The position numbers were made by a program, and so were the translations under genes. A stretch of 64,000 nucleotides of DNA from Polaromonas sp. SP1 (GTDB taxonomy: Bacteria > Pseudomonadota > Gammaproteobacteria > Burkholderiales > Burkholderiaceae_C). The notes beneath the pieces are model-generated. The model did no database searches, was not told the origin of the DNA, and was given only the letters and a program-made list of their open reading frames with translations. The stretch is taken from positions 186,001-250,000 of the forward strand of contig NZ_CP031013.1 of NCBI RefSeq assembly GCF_003711205.1, given 5' to 3'. Positions 53,408 to 63,294 of the stretch are shown here, in pieces (within the stretch, counting starts at the first letter, position 1; each line of letters starts with the position of its first letter).

Positions 53408-54097
53408 ATGCTCAACGTCAACAACCTCCACGTCAGCTACGGGCAAAGCGAGGCGCTGCACGGCATCAGCTTTTCTGCCAAGAAAAACGAAACCGTCGCC
53501 ATCATGGGCCGCAACGGCATGGGCAAGACGACGCTCTTCAAGTCGCTGATCGGCATCCTGCCGCTCAAGTCCGGAACGATTGAAGTCGACGGCCTGGACA
53601 TCTCAAAGGACGAAAGCTACCAGCGCGTGGCCAAGGGTGTGGCCTATGTGCCGCAGGGCCGCATGATTTTCCCGACGCTCACGGTGCAGGAGAACATCCT
53701 CACCGGCCTGGAGAACGCGAAACACAAGCAGATCCCCGAAGAAATCTATGCGCTCTTCCCTGTGCTCTTCGACATGCGCAGCCGCAAAGGCGGCAACCTC
53801 TCGGGCGGGCAGCAGCAGCAGCTGGCGATTGCCCGCGCGCTGGTGACCAACCCCAAGGTATTACTGCTGGACGAGCCGACCGAGGGCATACAGCCTTCCA
53901 TCATCAAGGACATCGCCAAGGCCCTGAACGAGATCCGCAAGATGCGCGAAATCACGATTGTGGTGTCGGAGCAGGTGCTGAGCTTTGCGATGGACGTGGC
54001 CGACAGGCTCTTCGTCATTGAGGGCGGGCAACTGGTGCATGAAAGCACGCGGGCCGGCACCGACACGGCACGCATCAAGCAGTTTCTTTCCGTCTGA
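53408..54097 (+). CDS. urtE: ABC transporter ATP-binding protein UrtE
   Basis: The 229-residue ATPase shows Walker A GRNGMGKTT (near 37), Q-loop VPQGRMIFPTLTVQENI, ABC signature LSGGQQQQLAIARALV (near 138), Walker B LLLDEPTEGIQPSII and a switch region ITIVVSEQVLSF, where the usual His is replaced by Glu-Gln, as in the LivF/UrtE group. It completes the five-gene transporter. A pyrimidine-rich 54-bp gap leads to fmdA. Confidence 0.93.
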   Translation: MLNVNNLHVSYGQSEALHGISFSAKKNETVAIMGRNGMGKTTLFKSLIGILPLKSGTIEVDGLDISKDESYQRVAKGVAYVPQGRMIFPTLTVQENILTGLENAKHKQIPEEIYALFPVLFDMRSRKGGNLSGGQQQQLAIARALVTNPKVLLLDEPTEGIQPSIIKDIAKALNEIRKMREITIVVSEQVLSFAMDVADRLFVIEGGQLVHESTRAGTDTARIKQFLSV

Positions 54098-54151
54098 TTT
54101 TTCCTTCCCTTTTTCCTTTCCCTTTTATTCATCACCACCAGGAGATATGGC

Positions 54152-55381
54152 ATGACCGACACGCTGATCAAGGTTGACCTGACAAAGTCGCCCACCCTCA
54201 ACGAAAACATCCACAACCGCTGGCACCCGGACATCCCCATGGCCTGCTGGGTCAACCCGGGCGATGACTTCATCCTGGAAACCTTTGACTGGACCGGCGG
54301 CTTCATCAAGAACAACGACAGCGCCGACGACGTGCGCGACATCGACCTCAGCACGGTGCATTACCTCTCGGGCCCGGTGGGCGTCAAAGGCGCGGAACCC
54401 GGCGACCTGCTGGTGGTGGACCTGCTGGACATAGGCGCCAAGCAGGACAGCCTCTGGGGTTTTAACGGTTTCTTCAGCAAGAAGAACGGCGGCGGCTTTT
54501 TGACCGACCATTTCCCCGAAGCGCAGAAATCGATCTGGGACTTCAAGGGCATGTTCACCAGTTCGCGCCACGTGCCGGGGGTCAACTTCGCCGGGCTGAT
54601 CCACCCCGGCCTGATCGGCTGCCTGCCTGACAAGGCCATGCTGGAGATGTGGAACACGCGCGAACAGGCGCTGATCGACAGCGACCCGACACGCACGGGC
54701 CTGGCCAACCCGCCCTCGGCCGGCACCGCCCACATGGGCAAGATGACGGGCGCCGCGCGCGACAAGGCCGCGGCCGAGGGCGCGCGCACCGTGCCGCCGC
54801 GCGAACACGGCGGCAACTGCGACATCAAGGATTTGTCGCGCGGCTCCAAGGTCTACTTCCCGGTGTATGTCGACGGCGCAGGCCTGTCAGTGGGCGACCT
54901 GCACTTCAGCCAGGGCGACGGCGAGATCACCTTTTGCGGCGCCATCGAGATGGCCGGCTGGGTGCACATGAAAGTCACGCTGATCAAGGGCGGCATGGCC
55001 AAGTACGGCATCAAGAACCCGATCTTCAAGCCCAGCGTGATCACGCCGCGCTATGACGACTATTTGATCTTTGAAGGCATCTCGGTCGACGAGGCCGGCA
55101 AGCAGTACTACCTGGACGTGAACGTTGCCTACCGCCAGGCCTGCCTGAACGCCATCGAGTACCTGAAGAAATTCGGCTACTCGGGTGCGCAGGCTTATTC
55201 CATCCTGGGCACGGCGCCGGTGCAGGGCCATATCAGCGGCGTCGTCGACGTGCCGAATTCCTGCGCCACGTTGTGGCTGCCGACCGGCATCTTCGACTTC
55301 GACATCAACCCGAACGCGTCGGGGCCCATCAAGCACATCGACGGCAAGATCAGCATGCCGCTGTCGCACGACCTGCCCTGA
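54152..55381 (+). CDS. fmdA: Formamidase FmdA (acetamidase/formamidase family)
   Basis: The 409-residue enzyme hydrolyses formamide to formate and ammonium. It matches Methylophilus FmdA: HNRWHPDIPMACWVNPGDDF, DWTGGFIKNNDSADDVRDID, PGLIGCLPDKAMLEMWN, PPREHGGNCDIKDLSRGSK (near 213) and DDYLIFEGISVDEAG. It acts in the cytoplasm. The strong AGGAG site precedes the ATG. Position directly after the transporter genes fits uptake followed by hydrolysis. Confidence 0.95.
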   Translation: MTDTLIKVDLTKSPTLNENIHNRWHPDIPMACWVNPGDDFILETFDWTGGFIKNNDSADDVRDIDLSTVHYLSGPVGVKGAEPGDLLVVDLLDIGAKQDSLWGFNGFFSKKNGGGFLTDHFPEAQKSIWDFKGMFTSSRHVPGVNFAGLIHPGLIGCLPDKAMLEMWNTREQALIDSDPTRTGLANPPSAGTAHMGKMTGAARDKAAAEGARTVPPREHGGNCDIKDLSRGSKVYFPVYVDGAGLSVGDLHFSQGDGEITFCGAIEMAGWVHMKVTLIKGGMAKYGIKNPIFKPSVITPRYDDYLIFEGISVDEAGKQYYLDVNVAYRQACLNAIEYLKKFGYSGAQAYSILGTAPVQGHISGVVDVPNSCATLWLPTGIFDFDINPNASGPIKHIDGKISMPLSHDLP

Positions 55382-55398
55382 TACGGAAGGCGCCACAC

Positions 55399-55740
55399 AT
55401 GCCCACCTACGACTACGACTGCCCGCAATGCGGCAGCTTCGACGCGCTGCGTTCGGTCTCCATGCGCAATCAGGCGGCCGCCTGCCCCAGTTGCGGTGGC
55501 CTGTCGGCGCGCATTTTGTCCGTCGCGCCTTCGTTGGCGCTGATGGAAGACGGCGCGCGCCGCGCGATGGACACCAATGAGCGCGCCCGGCATGAGCCCA
55601 AGCGCTCCGGTGACTATGCGCGGCTCAAGCACCCGGCCGGCTGCGGTTGCTGCTCCAGCGGCAAACGCGGCGCCACGGTCACCGCACCCAATGGCAATAA
55701 AGCCTTCCCAAGCAAACGCCCCTGGATGATCAGCCACTAG
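55399..55740 (+). CDS. fmdB: FmdB family zinc ribbon protein
   Basis: The 113-residue protein begins MPTYDYDCPQCGSFDALRSV and has a second pair of cysteines in ACPSCGGL, giving the FmdB zinc-ribbon (CxxC about 20 residues apart). It also has a later CGCC motif. FmdB was described as a regulator of formamidase expression in Methylophilus; a direct DNA-binding role is not proven. ATG at 55399, 17 bp after the fmdA stop; in the middle of the operon. Confidence 0.88.
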   Translation: MPTYDYDCPQCGSFDALRSVSMRNQAAACPSCGGLSARILSVAPSLALMEDGARRAMDTNERARHEPKRSGDYARLKHPAGCGCCSSGKRGATVTAPNGNKAFPSKRPWMISH

Positions 55741-55770
55741 AGGGCTTTCCCAACCCGCGAGGAGCACGAC

Positions 55771-56808
55771 ATGATTCACGGCGATATTTCCAGCAGCAAG
55801 GACACCGTCGGCGTGGCGGTGGTCAACTACAAGATGCCGCGCCTGCACACCAAGGCCGAAGTGGTGGAGAACGCGAACAACATCGCGCGCATGCTCGAAG
55901 GCATGAAGAAGGGCCTGCCCGGCTTGGACCTGGTGATCTTCCCCGAGTACAGCACCCACGGCATCATGTACGACAGCAAGGAGATGCATGAGAACGCCGC
56001 CACGGTGCCGGGCTTTGAAACCGAGATCTTCGCGGCGGCCTGCCGCCGCGCCAAGGTGTGGGGCGTGTTTTCGCTCACGGGCGAGCGGCACGAAGAGCAC
56101 CCGCGCAAGGCGCCCTACAACACGCTGATCCTGATGAACGACCAGGGTGAGATCGTGCAGAAGTACCGCAAGATCATGCCCTGGGTGCCGATCGAAGGCT
56201 GGTACCCCGGCGACCGCACCTATGTGACTGACGGGCCCAAGGGCATGAAGATCAGCCTCATCATTTGCGACGACGGCAACTACCCGGAGATCTGGCGTGA
56301 CTGCGCGATGAAAGGCGCCGAACTCATCGTGCGCTGCCAGGGTTATATGTACCCGGCCAAAGAGCAGCAGATCCTGATCAGCAAGGCCATGGCCTTTGCC
56401 AACAACACCTATGTGGCGGTGGCCAACGCGTCAGGCTTTGACGGCGTGTATTCCTATTTCGGCCACTCGGCGCTGATCGGCTTTGACGGCCGCACGCTGG
56501 GTGAATGCGGCGAAGAGGAAATGGGCGTGCAGTATGCGGCGCTGTCCAAGAGCCTGATCCGCGACTTCCGCCGCAACGGCCAGTCGGAAAACCATTTGTT
56601 CAAGCTGCTGCACCGCGGCTACACCGGCATGATCAACTCGGGCGACGGCGACAAGGGCACGCCGACATGCCCCTTCAGCTTTTATGCCGACTGGCTGCGC
56701 GACCCGGTGGCGGCGCGCCAGCAGGTGGAGTCATTTACGCGGACCACGATTGGCACGGATGAGGCGCCCATGGAAGGGATTCCGAACCAGAGCAGCGTGA
56801 CGGCCTGA
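55771..56808 (+). CDS. amiE: Aliphatic amidase AmiE
   Basis: The 345-residue nitrilase-superfamily enzyme hydrolyses short aliphatic amides such as acetamide and propionamide. It is close to Pseudomonas AmiE (346 residues): [20 protein letters not shown] at the start, catalytic Glu in [10 protein letters not shown] (near 59), Lys in [10 protein letters not shown] (near 134) and Cys in [13 protein letters not shown] (near 166), then [13 protein letters not shown]. It ends the cluster and lies 14 bp from the convergent guaD. With FmdA it extends the substrate range from formamide to longer amides. Confidence 0.95.
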   Translation: MIHGDISSSKDTVGVAVVNYKMPRLHTKAEVVENANNIARMLEGMKKGLPGLDLVIFPEYSTHGIMYDSKEMHENAATVPGFETEIFAAACRRAKVWGVFSLTGERHEEHPRKAPYNTLILMNDQGEIVQKYRKIMPWVPIEGWYPGDRTYVTDGPKGMKISLIICDDGNYPEIWRDCAMKGAELIVRCQGYMYPAKEQQILISKAMAFANNTYVAVANASGFDGVYSYFGHSALIGFDGRTLGECGEEEMGVQYAALSKSLIRDFRRNGQSENHLFKLLHRGYTGMINSGDGDKGTPTCPFSFYADWLRDPVAARQQVESFTRTTIGTDEAPMEGIPNQSSVTA

Positions 56809-56822
56809 GCGGCCAGCCGCTC
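56807..56822. terminator. Short hairpin between amiE and guaD
   Basis: GAGCGG-CCAG-CCGCTC is a perfect 6-bp stem spanning the amiE stop and the gap to the convergent guaD. There is no clear T-run in either direction, so termination is only suggested by position. Confidence 0.35.
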
Positions 56823-58109
56823 CTAAAGAGTGGCTTGCGAAATCACCGTCTTTTCAACCAGCCGGTCATCCCCCAGCACGATCAGCGCAAACAGCAGCTC
56901 GTCCAGGTTGCCCGCCTGCGCGGTCTTGCGCGCCAGCAGCGGCGTGGCCTGCGGGTTCAGCACGACAAAGTCGGCCTCGCAGCCGGGCTGCAGGTTGCCC
57001 ACCACGCCGTCCAGCCCCAGCGCGCGCGCCGCGCCCGCCGTGTGCTGCCACCACAGTGCCTGCGGCTTGAGCGACAGGCCGGGTTTGGTCTGGCCTTCGC
57101 GGCCGACGTAATAGGCGGCCAGCATGGTGTGAAACGGGCTGAAGGAGGTGCCGCCGCCCACATCGCTGGCCAGGCCGTACGGAAAGCCGATGCGGTCCGC
57201 CCCTTCGTAGTCAAAAAAGCCGCTACCCAAAAAGAGGTTGCTGGTCGGGCTGATGGCCGCGGCGGTGCCGGTGCTGCGCATCAGCGCACGGTCTGCGTCG
57301 TCGATATGGATGCAGTGGGCGTACACGGCGCGCGGGCGCAACAGGCCGAACTGCTCGTACACGGCGAGGTAGCTGCGGGCATCGGGGTAGAGCGACTTCA
57401 CCCAGGCGATTTCGTCCTTGTTTTCGGCGACGTGCGACTGGATCCACACATCGGGGTATTTGGCGGCCAGCGCGCCAGCGCCGCGCAGCTGCGCCTCGCT
57501 GCAACTGGGCACAAAACGCGGTGTGATGGCGTAGCCCAGCCTGTCCACGCCATGCCAGCGCTGGATCAGCGCCTCGGTGTCGATCAGGCTTTGCCCGGTC
57601 TCGTCGCGCACGCCGTCGGGTGCGTTCTGGTCCATCAAGCACTTGCCGGTCATCAGGCGCAGGCTGTTTTTTTGCGCCTCGGTAAAGAGCGCGTTGACGG
57701 ATTCGGTGTGTGAGGTGGCAAAGGCCAATGCGGTGGTGACACCGTTGCGCAGCAGCTCTGCTATGAAAAATGTAGCGGCTTGTGCACTGTGGTCCTGGGC
57801 TGCGAAGCGTTTTTCTTCTGGAAAGGTGTAGTTCTCCAGCCAGGGCAGCAGGCCGTCGGCGGGCGAGCCGATCACGTCCAGCTGCGGGTAGTGGATGTGC
57901 ATGTCGACAAAACCCGGCGCGATGATGCGGCCCGGGAAGTGTTCGGTCGGCACATCGGCAAAACGCGGCGCCAGGGACTGGTAGCTGCCCACGGCCTGCA
58001 CGCGCTGGCGGCCTTCGGCGTCGGGGCCCACCACGAGCAGGCCGTCAGATTCGAAAACAGCCTGGGCAGGCCCGGCGAAGTAAAGGATGGCGGCGCGGTA
58101 GGCTTTCAT
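56823..58109 (-). CDS. guaD: Guanine deaminase
   Basis: GuaD converts guanine to xanthine and ammonium. The 428-residue amidohydrolase has the zinc-binding GFVDMHIHYPQLDVIG (near 65), LLRNGVTTALAFATSH, CLMDQNAPDGVRDET, SHVAENKDEIAWV (near 222), AHCIHIDD and YGLASDVGGGTSFSPFHTM (near 310), all family hallmarks. The ATG at 58109 is used, as longer frames lack family similarity. One palindromic element (57759-57801) lies in the opposite orientation within the N-terminal third and adds in-frame residues. Together with the downstream purine genes it suggests use of purines as nitrogen source. Confidence 0.92.
   Translation of the reverse strand: MKAYRAAILYFAGPAQAVFESDGLLVVGPDAEGRQRVQAVGSYQSLAPRFADVPTEHFPGRIIAPGFVDMHIHYPQLDVIGSPADGLLPWLENYTFPEEKRFAAQDHSAQAATFFIAELLRNGVTTALAFATSHTESVNALFTEAQKNSLRLMTGKCLMDQNAPDGVRDETGQSLIDTEALIQRWHGVDRLGYAITPRFVPSCSEAQLRGAGALAAKYPDVWIQSHVAENKDEIAWVKSLYPDARSYLAVYEQFGLLRPRAVYAHCIHIDDADRALMRSTGTAAAISPTSNLFLGSGFFDYEGADRIGFPYGLASDVGGGTSFSPFHTMLAAYYVGREGQTKPGLSLKPQALWWQHTAGAARALGLDGVVGNLQPGCEADFVVLNPQATPLLARKTAQAGNLDELLFALIVLGDDRLVEKTVISQATL
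57759..57801 (+). repeat. Dispersed palindromic element, copy 8 (inside guaD, antisense)
   Basis: It reads TGCTATGAAAAATGTAGCGG on the left and GTGGTCCTGGGCT on the right, on the strand opposite to guaD. In the guaD frame it codes DHSAQAATFFIAELL, just before the conserved LLRNGVTTALAF. It is the weakest match of the eight. Confidence 0.5.
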
Positions 58110-58174
58110 GGCGCTTAGGGTAACGCAGGGGCCTGGCGCCGCGATATGCAAATCCCGATAAGGGTTATCAACCG

Positions 58175-58570
58175 TTAGCGACTCACCCGGCAGCCATCGC
58201 CCAGCGAGGCACGCCACACGCGCACCGAGGTCAGCCCCGGCAAACGCGCATCCAGCTTGCGAAAGATGAACTGGCACAGGTTCTCGAGCGTGGGCGGGCC
58301 CAGCTCTTTCACGTCATCGAGCAGATGGTGATCGAGCAGCTCGCGCAGCACCTCGATCTCGCGCCGCACCAGGCCCAGGTCCATCACCATGCCGGTGACC
58401 GGATCAGGCTCGCCGGCGACAAAGACCTCGGCGTTGTAGGTATGGCCGTGCACACGTTTGCTGCTGTCGGCCTCGATGGCGCGCTTGAGCGTGTGGGCCG
58501 CGTCAAAGTAAAAAGTCTGGCTGATCTCGCAGCGCATCGGCGCTGCCGTGGGGAGTTTTTTCGTGCTCAT
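58175..58570 (-). CDS. queD: 6-carboxytetrahydropterin synthase QueD-like protein
   Basis: QueD makes 6-carboxy-5,6,7,8-tetrahydropterin from dihydroneopterin triphosphate for queuosine. The 131-residue protein has the zinc ligands in FDAAHTLKR and VHGHTYN, then LDHHLLDDVKELGPPTLEN and RVWRASLGDGC at the end. The catalytic Cys that normally precedes HGH by four positions (CxxxHGH) is a Ser here (SKRVHGH). It overlaps queE by 4 bp (ATGA). Confidence 0.85.
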   Translation of the reverse strand: MSTKKLPTAAPMRCEISQTFYFDAAHTLKRAIEADSSKRVHGHTYNAEVFVAGEPDPVTGMVMDLGLVRREIEVLRELLDHHLLDDVKELGPPTLENLCQFIFRKLDARLPGLTSVRVWRASLGDGCRVSR

Positions 58571-59202
58571 CGGATGCCGGTGATCTTGTGGGTCTGCAGG
58601 CTCAGGCGCCAGGCGGGGCGCGCCATGCACAGCTGGATGCAGGTTTCGGTGTTCTGCTGGCGCTGGGGGTTGTCCATGGGCTGCAGGTAGCGGTGGGTGA
58701 AGTCGGCGGCTTCGAGCTCGGCGAGGTCAAAGCTGGGCTGGGGCCAGACCACCTTCAATTCGTGACCCGCGCGCTGCACCCAGGGCGCACCGGCCTTGGG
58801 GCTCACACAAATCCAGTCGATGCCCTCGGGCGCGGCGATGGTGCCGTTGGTTTCGACCGCGATCTGGAAGCCGCGCGCATGCAGCGCGGCAATCAGTTCG
58901 GCATCGACCTGCAGCAGCGGCTCGCCGCCCGTCATCACGACAAAACGGTGGCGGCTGTCACCGGCCGGCCATTGCGCGGCAATGCGGTCGGCCAGCGCGT
59001 CGGCATCGCGAAACTTGCCGCCCAGCGTGCCGTCGGTGCCCACAAAGTCGGTGTCGCAAAACTGGCAGACAGCCGTGGCGCGGTCCTGCTCGCGGCCCGT
59101 CCAGAGGTTGCAGCCGGCAAAGCGGCAGAACACCGCCGGCCGCCCGGCGTTGGCGCCTTCGCCCTGCAGTGTGTAGAAAATTTCCTTGACCTGGTAGCTC
59201 AT
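58567..59202 (-). CDS. queE: 7-carboxy-7-deazaguanine synthase QueE
   Basis: QueE is a radical SAM enzyme of queuosine synthesis. The 211-residue protein is very like the Burkholderia multivorans type: YTLQGEGANAGRPAVFCRFA followed by CNLWTG and a long insert to CQFCDTDF, so the cluster Cys residues are spaced C-x14-C-x2-C and not CxxxCxxC. MTGGEPLLQVDAEL (near 90) and VETNGTIAAPEGIDWICVSP follow. The start overlaps the stop of a possible 37-codon leader ORF; queD follows with a 4-bp overlap. Confidence 0.93.
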   Translation of the reverse strand: MSYQVKEIFYTLQGEGANAGRPAVFCRFAGCNLWTGREQDRATAVCQFCDTDFVGTDGTLGGKFRDADALADRIAAQWPAGDSRHRFVVMTGGEPLLQVDAELIAALHARGFQIAVETNGTIAAPEGIDWICVSPKAGAPWVQRAGHELKVVWPQPSFDLAELEAADFTHRYLQPMDNPQRQQNTETCIQLCMARPAWRLSLQTHKITGIR

Positions 59203-59312
59203 GGCGCGGCCTGCGCAGGGGTCTGCGGGTCCAGGATCGAAAGGAAAGATGGAGAAATAAAACGGGCGCCCACAGAGGCCGAAAGACCGGGGGTCGCGAG
59301 GTTTTTATACAT
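59199..59312 (-). CDS. Possible 37-residue leader ORF coupled to queE
   Basis: ATG at 59312 is preceded by AGAGG at 6-nt spacing, and the frame ends in TGA overlapping the queE ATG (ATGA). The peptide (MYKNLATPGLSASVGARFIS, then PSFLSILDPQTPAQAAP) has no known motif and is moderately hydrophobic. The good ribosome site and exact coupling argue for translation, but conservation is unknown. Confidence 0.4.
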   Translation of the reverse strand: MYKNLATPGLSASVGARFISPSFLSILDPQTPAQAAP

Positions 59313-59449
59313 GGTAGTCCTCTACATGACCCCGGAATAAAGCAAATGCCGGCGCGCCGAGGCAGCACGCAAGCCTGTGATTTTAACGGTTCAGGGCCGA
59401 TGTCCGGATTTAAGGGGGATTCGCGCGTCTCACCGGTGTGAGCAGTCGC

Positions 59450-60742
59450 TTACTTTGCAGCCGCTGTACCACCTTTGGATTCGGCCGGGGCCGCCCGCAA
59501 CACGGGGTGGGCCCTGGCCATCCAGAGGTACATCACGGCGCCCACCAGCAGCGAGGCCGCAGCGATCTCCAGCGATACCGTGAAGCCCGCGCCCGCGTTG
59601 GCCGTGCGTTTGAGCAGCACCGCGACCAGCGGCGGGCCGAGGATTTGCCCCACGCCGTAGGTGGCGGTGAGCAGGCCCATAAAACTGGCAGCCGTGGCGG
59701 GTTTGAGGCGCCGCACTTCCTGCATCGCAAAAAAGGTGATGGCGGTGAAGGGGATACCCAGCATCAGGCTGCCCAGGGCAAAGCCGGCGAGGCTGGGGCT
59801 CCAGAGGCTGGCGGCGATGCCCAGCGCCTGCAAAAAGTAGCAGCCGGCCAGCAGCAAACGGAAGTCTTTGCCGGGCGGTAGCCGCGTGGCCAGCAGCGCG
59901 CCCAGCATCACGCCCAGGCCGAAGATGGGCCAGAACATGTCGAGCCAGGCCGAGCCCGGCAAGGCCGCGCGCGCAATCACCGGCAAAAAAGTGGCGGTGA
60001 TGATGTAGCCAAAGCCGGCCAGGCCGTAGGCCAGCGTGAGCAGCGTCATCTCGGCATTGCCGTGGTGCTGCGGCGCATCGCCCGGCTGCGCTGCGGCGCG
60101 CGGCGCCAGCGGGATCAGGCGCTCGTCACCGCCGCGCAAGACATGCCACACGGCGGCGGCCAGCACAAAAGACAACACACCAAAAATCACCCAGCCGGTC
60201 GCCGCCGTCCAGTGCCAGGCCACCATGCCGGTGGCAAACAGGCCACTCACCACAATGCCGGCGCCCGGGCCGACGTAGATGATGCCGCCCATCGCCGGCA
60301 CGCCGCGCTTGGCGAGTTGTGAGAGACACCAGCCCGAAGTGAAGACAAACACCACGGCACTCGTCACGCCCGCGGCAAAGCGCAGAAACGGCCACGCAGC
60401 CGGCACATGCCAGCCCATGGCCAGCGTCAGCACACCGGTCGCGACCAGGCCCGCGCGCACCAGCGACGAATACGCCAGCGAAGGCAGCCCTTTAAAACGC
60501 GCCCACAGCCAGGGCTGCAAGGTGCACAAAATCGCGCCCAGCATGTAGCCGAAGTAATTGGCGCTGGCCAGCCAGCTGGCGGTGGGCAAATCGACCACAC
60601 CGTCGTTGAGCATCATGGGCAGCAGCGGCGTAAACGCAAAACGGCCTATGCCCATGGCGACGGCCAGGGCCACAAGGCCGGCCAGCGCGATGGGCCATGG
60701 GCTTGATTCTTTGACTGACTCTTGGCTTGGCGTCATCGCCAT
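59450..60742 (-). CDS. MFS transporter, YbfB/YjiJ family
   Basis: The 430-residue protein has about 12 membrane helices with the family N-terminal GLVALAVAMGIGRFAFTPLL (near 22), LPTASWLASANYFGYMLGA, GGIIYVGPGAGIVVSG and GLLTATYGVGQILGPPL (near 375). The transported solute is unknown; export is usual in this group. It is read after the deaminase gene on the same strand (about 53 bp apart), so cotranscription with a purine gene is possible. Confidence 0.85.
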   Translation of the reverse strand: MAMTPSQESVKESSPWPIALAGLVALAVAMGIGRFAFTPLLPMMLNDGVVDLPTASWLASANYFGYMLGAILCTLQPWLWARFKGLPSLAYSSLVRAGLVATGVLTLAMGWHVPAAWPFLRFAAGVTSAVVFVFTSGWCLSQLAKRGVPAMGGIIYVGPGAGIVVSGLFATGMVAWHWTAATGWVIFGVLSFVLAAAVWHVLRGGDERLIPLAPRAAAQPGDAPQHHGNAEMTLLTLAYGLAGFGYIITATFLPVIARAALPGSAWLDMFWPIFGLGVMLGALLATRLPPGKDFRLLLAGCYFLQALGIAASLWSPSLAGFALGSLMLGIPFTAITFFAMQEVRRLKPATAASFMGLLTATYGVGQILGPPLVAVLLKRTANAGAGFTVSLEIAAASLLVGAVMYLWMARAHPVLRAAPAESKGGTAAAK

Positions 60743-60795
60743 AAGTGCGTCTCCATCGTGTGTTGTTTTGCGTTGTTGCCGGTGTATTGACTGGC

Positions 60796-61863
<1,068 letters not shown>

Positions 61864-61910
61864 TCAATTCATGGTGGTCGTATCAACGCTATCGACCATA
61901 GCCCATAACG

Positions 61911-61935
61911 AAAAAAGCTGCCCGAAGGCAGCTTT
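61911..61935 (-). terminator. Rho-independent terminator of the BMP transporter operon
   Basis: On the minus strand AAAGCTGCC-TTCG-GGCAGCTTT is followed by TTT, a 9-bp stem with a stable UUCG loop. It lies 67 bp after the binding-protein gene and separates it from the deaminase transcript. Confidence 0.88.
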
Positions 61936-62001
61936 GAAACTACGTTGCGAGCGCTCCGGCCCGGGGCTGTTGCCTCGGGCACGGCGCTCTGTCCATTATC
62001 C

Positions 62002-63159
62002 TCAGTTGCCGGGAACCTTGCCTTCGACGCCCTTGACGTAAGTCTTCAGGCCGCCGAGGAATTTGTCGTCCGCCACCACGTCTTTGGCCAGCAGTTCCTT
62101 GCCGGTGTTGTCGGTGATGGGGCCTTTCCAGATCGAGAAGCTGCCGTCCTTCAGGCCGGCCTTCACTTCGTCGACGCGTTTTTTCGTCTCGTCAGGCACG
62201 TCGGCGGCGATGGACACGATGTCGATCGCGCCTTCCTTGACACCCCACCAGGCGGCGGCATTGCCCGTCCACTTGCCTTCCAGCGCCTCACCCACGGACT
62301 TCACGTAGTAAGGGCCCCAGTTGATGACGGCGGAAGCCAGGTGGGCTTTGGGGCCGTAGGCGGTCATGTCCGAATCCCAGCCGAAGGCGCGCTTGCCCAT
62401 TTTTTCGGCGGTCTGCAACACGGCCGACGAATCGGTGTTCTGGAACAGCACGTCGGCGCCGCCGTTGATGAGGGCGGTGGCGGCTTCGGTTTCTTTGGGT
62501 GGGTTAAACCATTCGTTAACCCACACCACCTTGGTCTTGACCTTGGGGTTGACCGACTGCGCGCCCAGCGTGAAGCTGTTGATGTTGCGCACCACTTCAG
62601 GAATCGGCACCGAGCCGACCACGCCCAGCGTGCCCGTCTTGCTCATCTTGCCGGCGATCACGCCGGCCATGTAGGCGCCTTCGTAGGTGCGGCTGTCATA
62701 GGTGCGCATGTTGTCGGCCTGCTTGTAGCCGGTGGCGTGCTCGAACTTCACGTCTTTGGTGTCGTTGGCGACCTTGAGCATGGGCTCCATGTAGCCGAAG
62801 GTGGTGCCGAAAATCAGCTTGTTGCCCTGGGCGGCCATGTCGCGGATCACGCGTTCCGCGTCGGCGGACTCAGGCACTTTTTCGACAAAACTGGTGACGA
62901 CCTTGTCGCCGTATGCCGCCTGCACGGCCTTGCGGCCGTTGTCGTGCGCGTAGGTCCAGCCGCCGTCGCCCACAGGGCCGACGTAGGCAAAGGCGATCTT
63001 CAGGGGCTCGGCATTGGCGGCGGGCGCCGAAGCCGCAGGCGCGGCTGCGGGTGCTGCCGGGGCGGCTTCTTCCTTTTTGCCGCAACCGGCCAGGGTTGCC
63101 GCAGCCACTGCGGACAGGGCCGCCAGCTTGAGCAGGGAACGTTTTTGCAGGTCGGTCAT
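62002..63159 (-). CDS. BMP family (PnrA-like) nucleoside-binding lipoprotein
   Basis: The 385-residue protein has a lipoprotein signal with lipobox LAGC, a Ala/Pro-rich linker and a BMP/PnrA fold: LKIAFAYVGPVGDGGWTYAH near 53, RVIRDMAAQGNKLIFGTTFG, GVIAGKMSKTGTLGVVGSVP and GGADVLFQNTDSSAV. Family members bind nucleosides or purines for an ABC transporter. It follows the permease gene (135-bp gap), and sits before the deaminase. Confidence 0.88.
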   Translation of the reverse strand: MTDLQKRSLLKLAALSAVAAATLAGCGKKEEAAPAAPAAAPAASAPAANAEPLKIAFAYVGPVGDGGWTYAHDNGRKAVQAAYGDKVVTSFVEKVPESADAERVIRDMAAQGNKLIFGTTFGYMEPMLKVANDTKDVKFEHATGYKQADNMRTYDSRTYEGAYMAGVIAGKMSKTGTLGVVGSVPIPEVVRNINSFTLGAQSVNPKVKTKVVWVNEWFNPPKETEAATALINGGADVLFQNTDSSAVLQTAEKMGKRAFGWDSDMTAYGPKAHLASAVINWGPYYVKSVGEALEGKWTGNAAAWWGVKEGAIDIVSIAADVPDETKKRVDEVKAGLKDGSFSIWKGPITDNTGKELLAKDVVADDKFLGGLKTYVKGVEGKVPGN

Positions 63160-63294
63160 GTCATCTCGCTTTCGTCAAGGGAAGTGAAGAATTTGAAGGG
63201 AATTTCAAAAAGGTAAGAAACCGGAAATAAGAAACGAAAAAATCAGGCTAGGGCGAAAACCGCAATTATGCGGCGGATTGGGCGATTTGCACCA

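Noticed and set aside
50887..53424. 845-codon open frame on the strand opposite urtB-urtC-urtD
   Set aside because: It is rich in Gln, His, Arg and Ala with no domain and covers three clear transporter genes. It arises from GC-biased third positions.
59203..59449. preQ1 or other riboswitch before queE
   Set aside because: I looked for a small H-type pseudoknot and conserved core and saw none; the region instead has the coupled short ORF.
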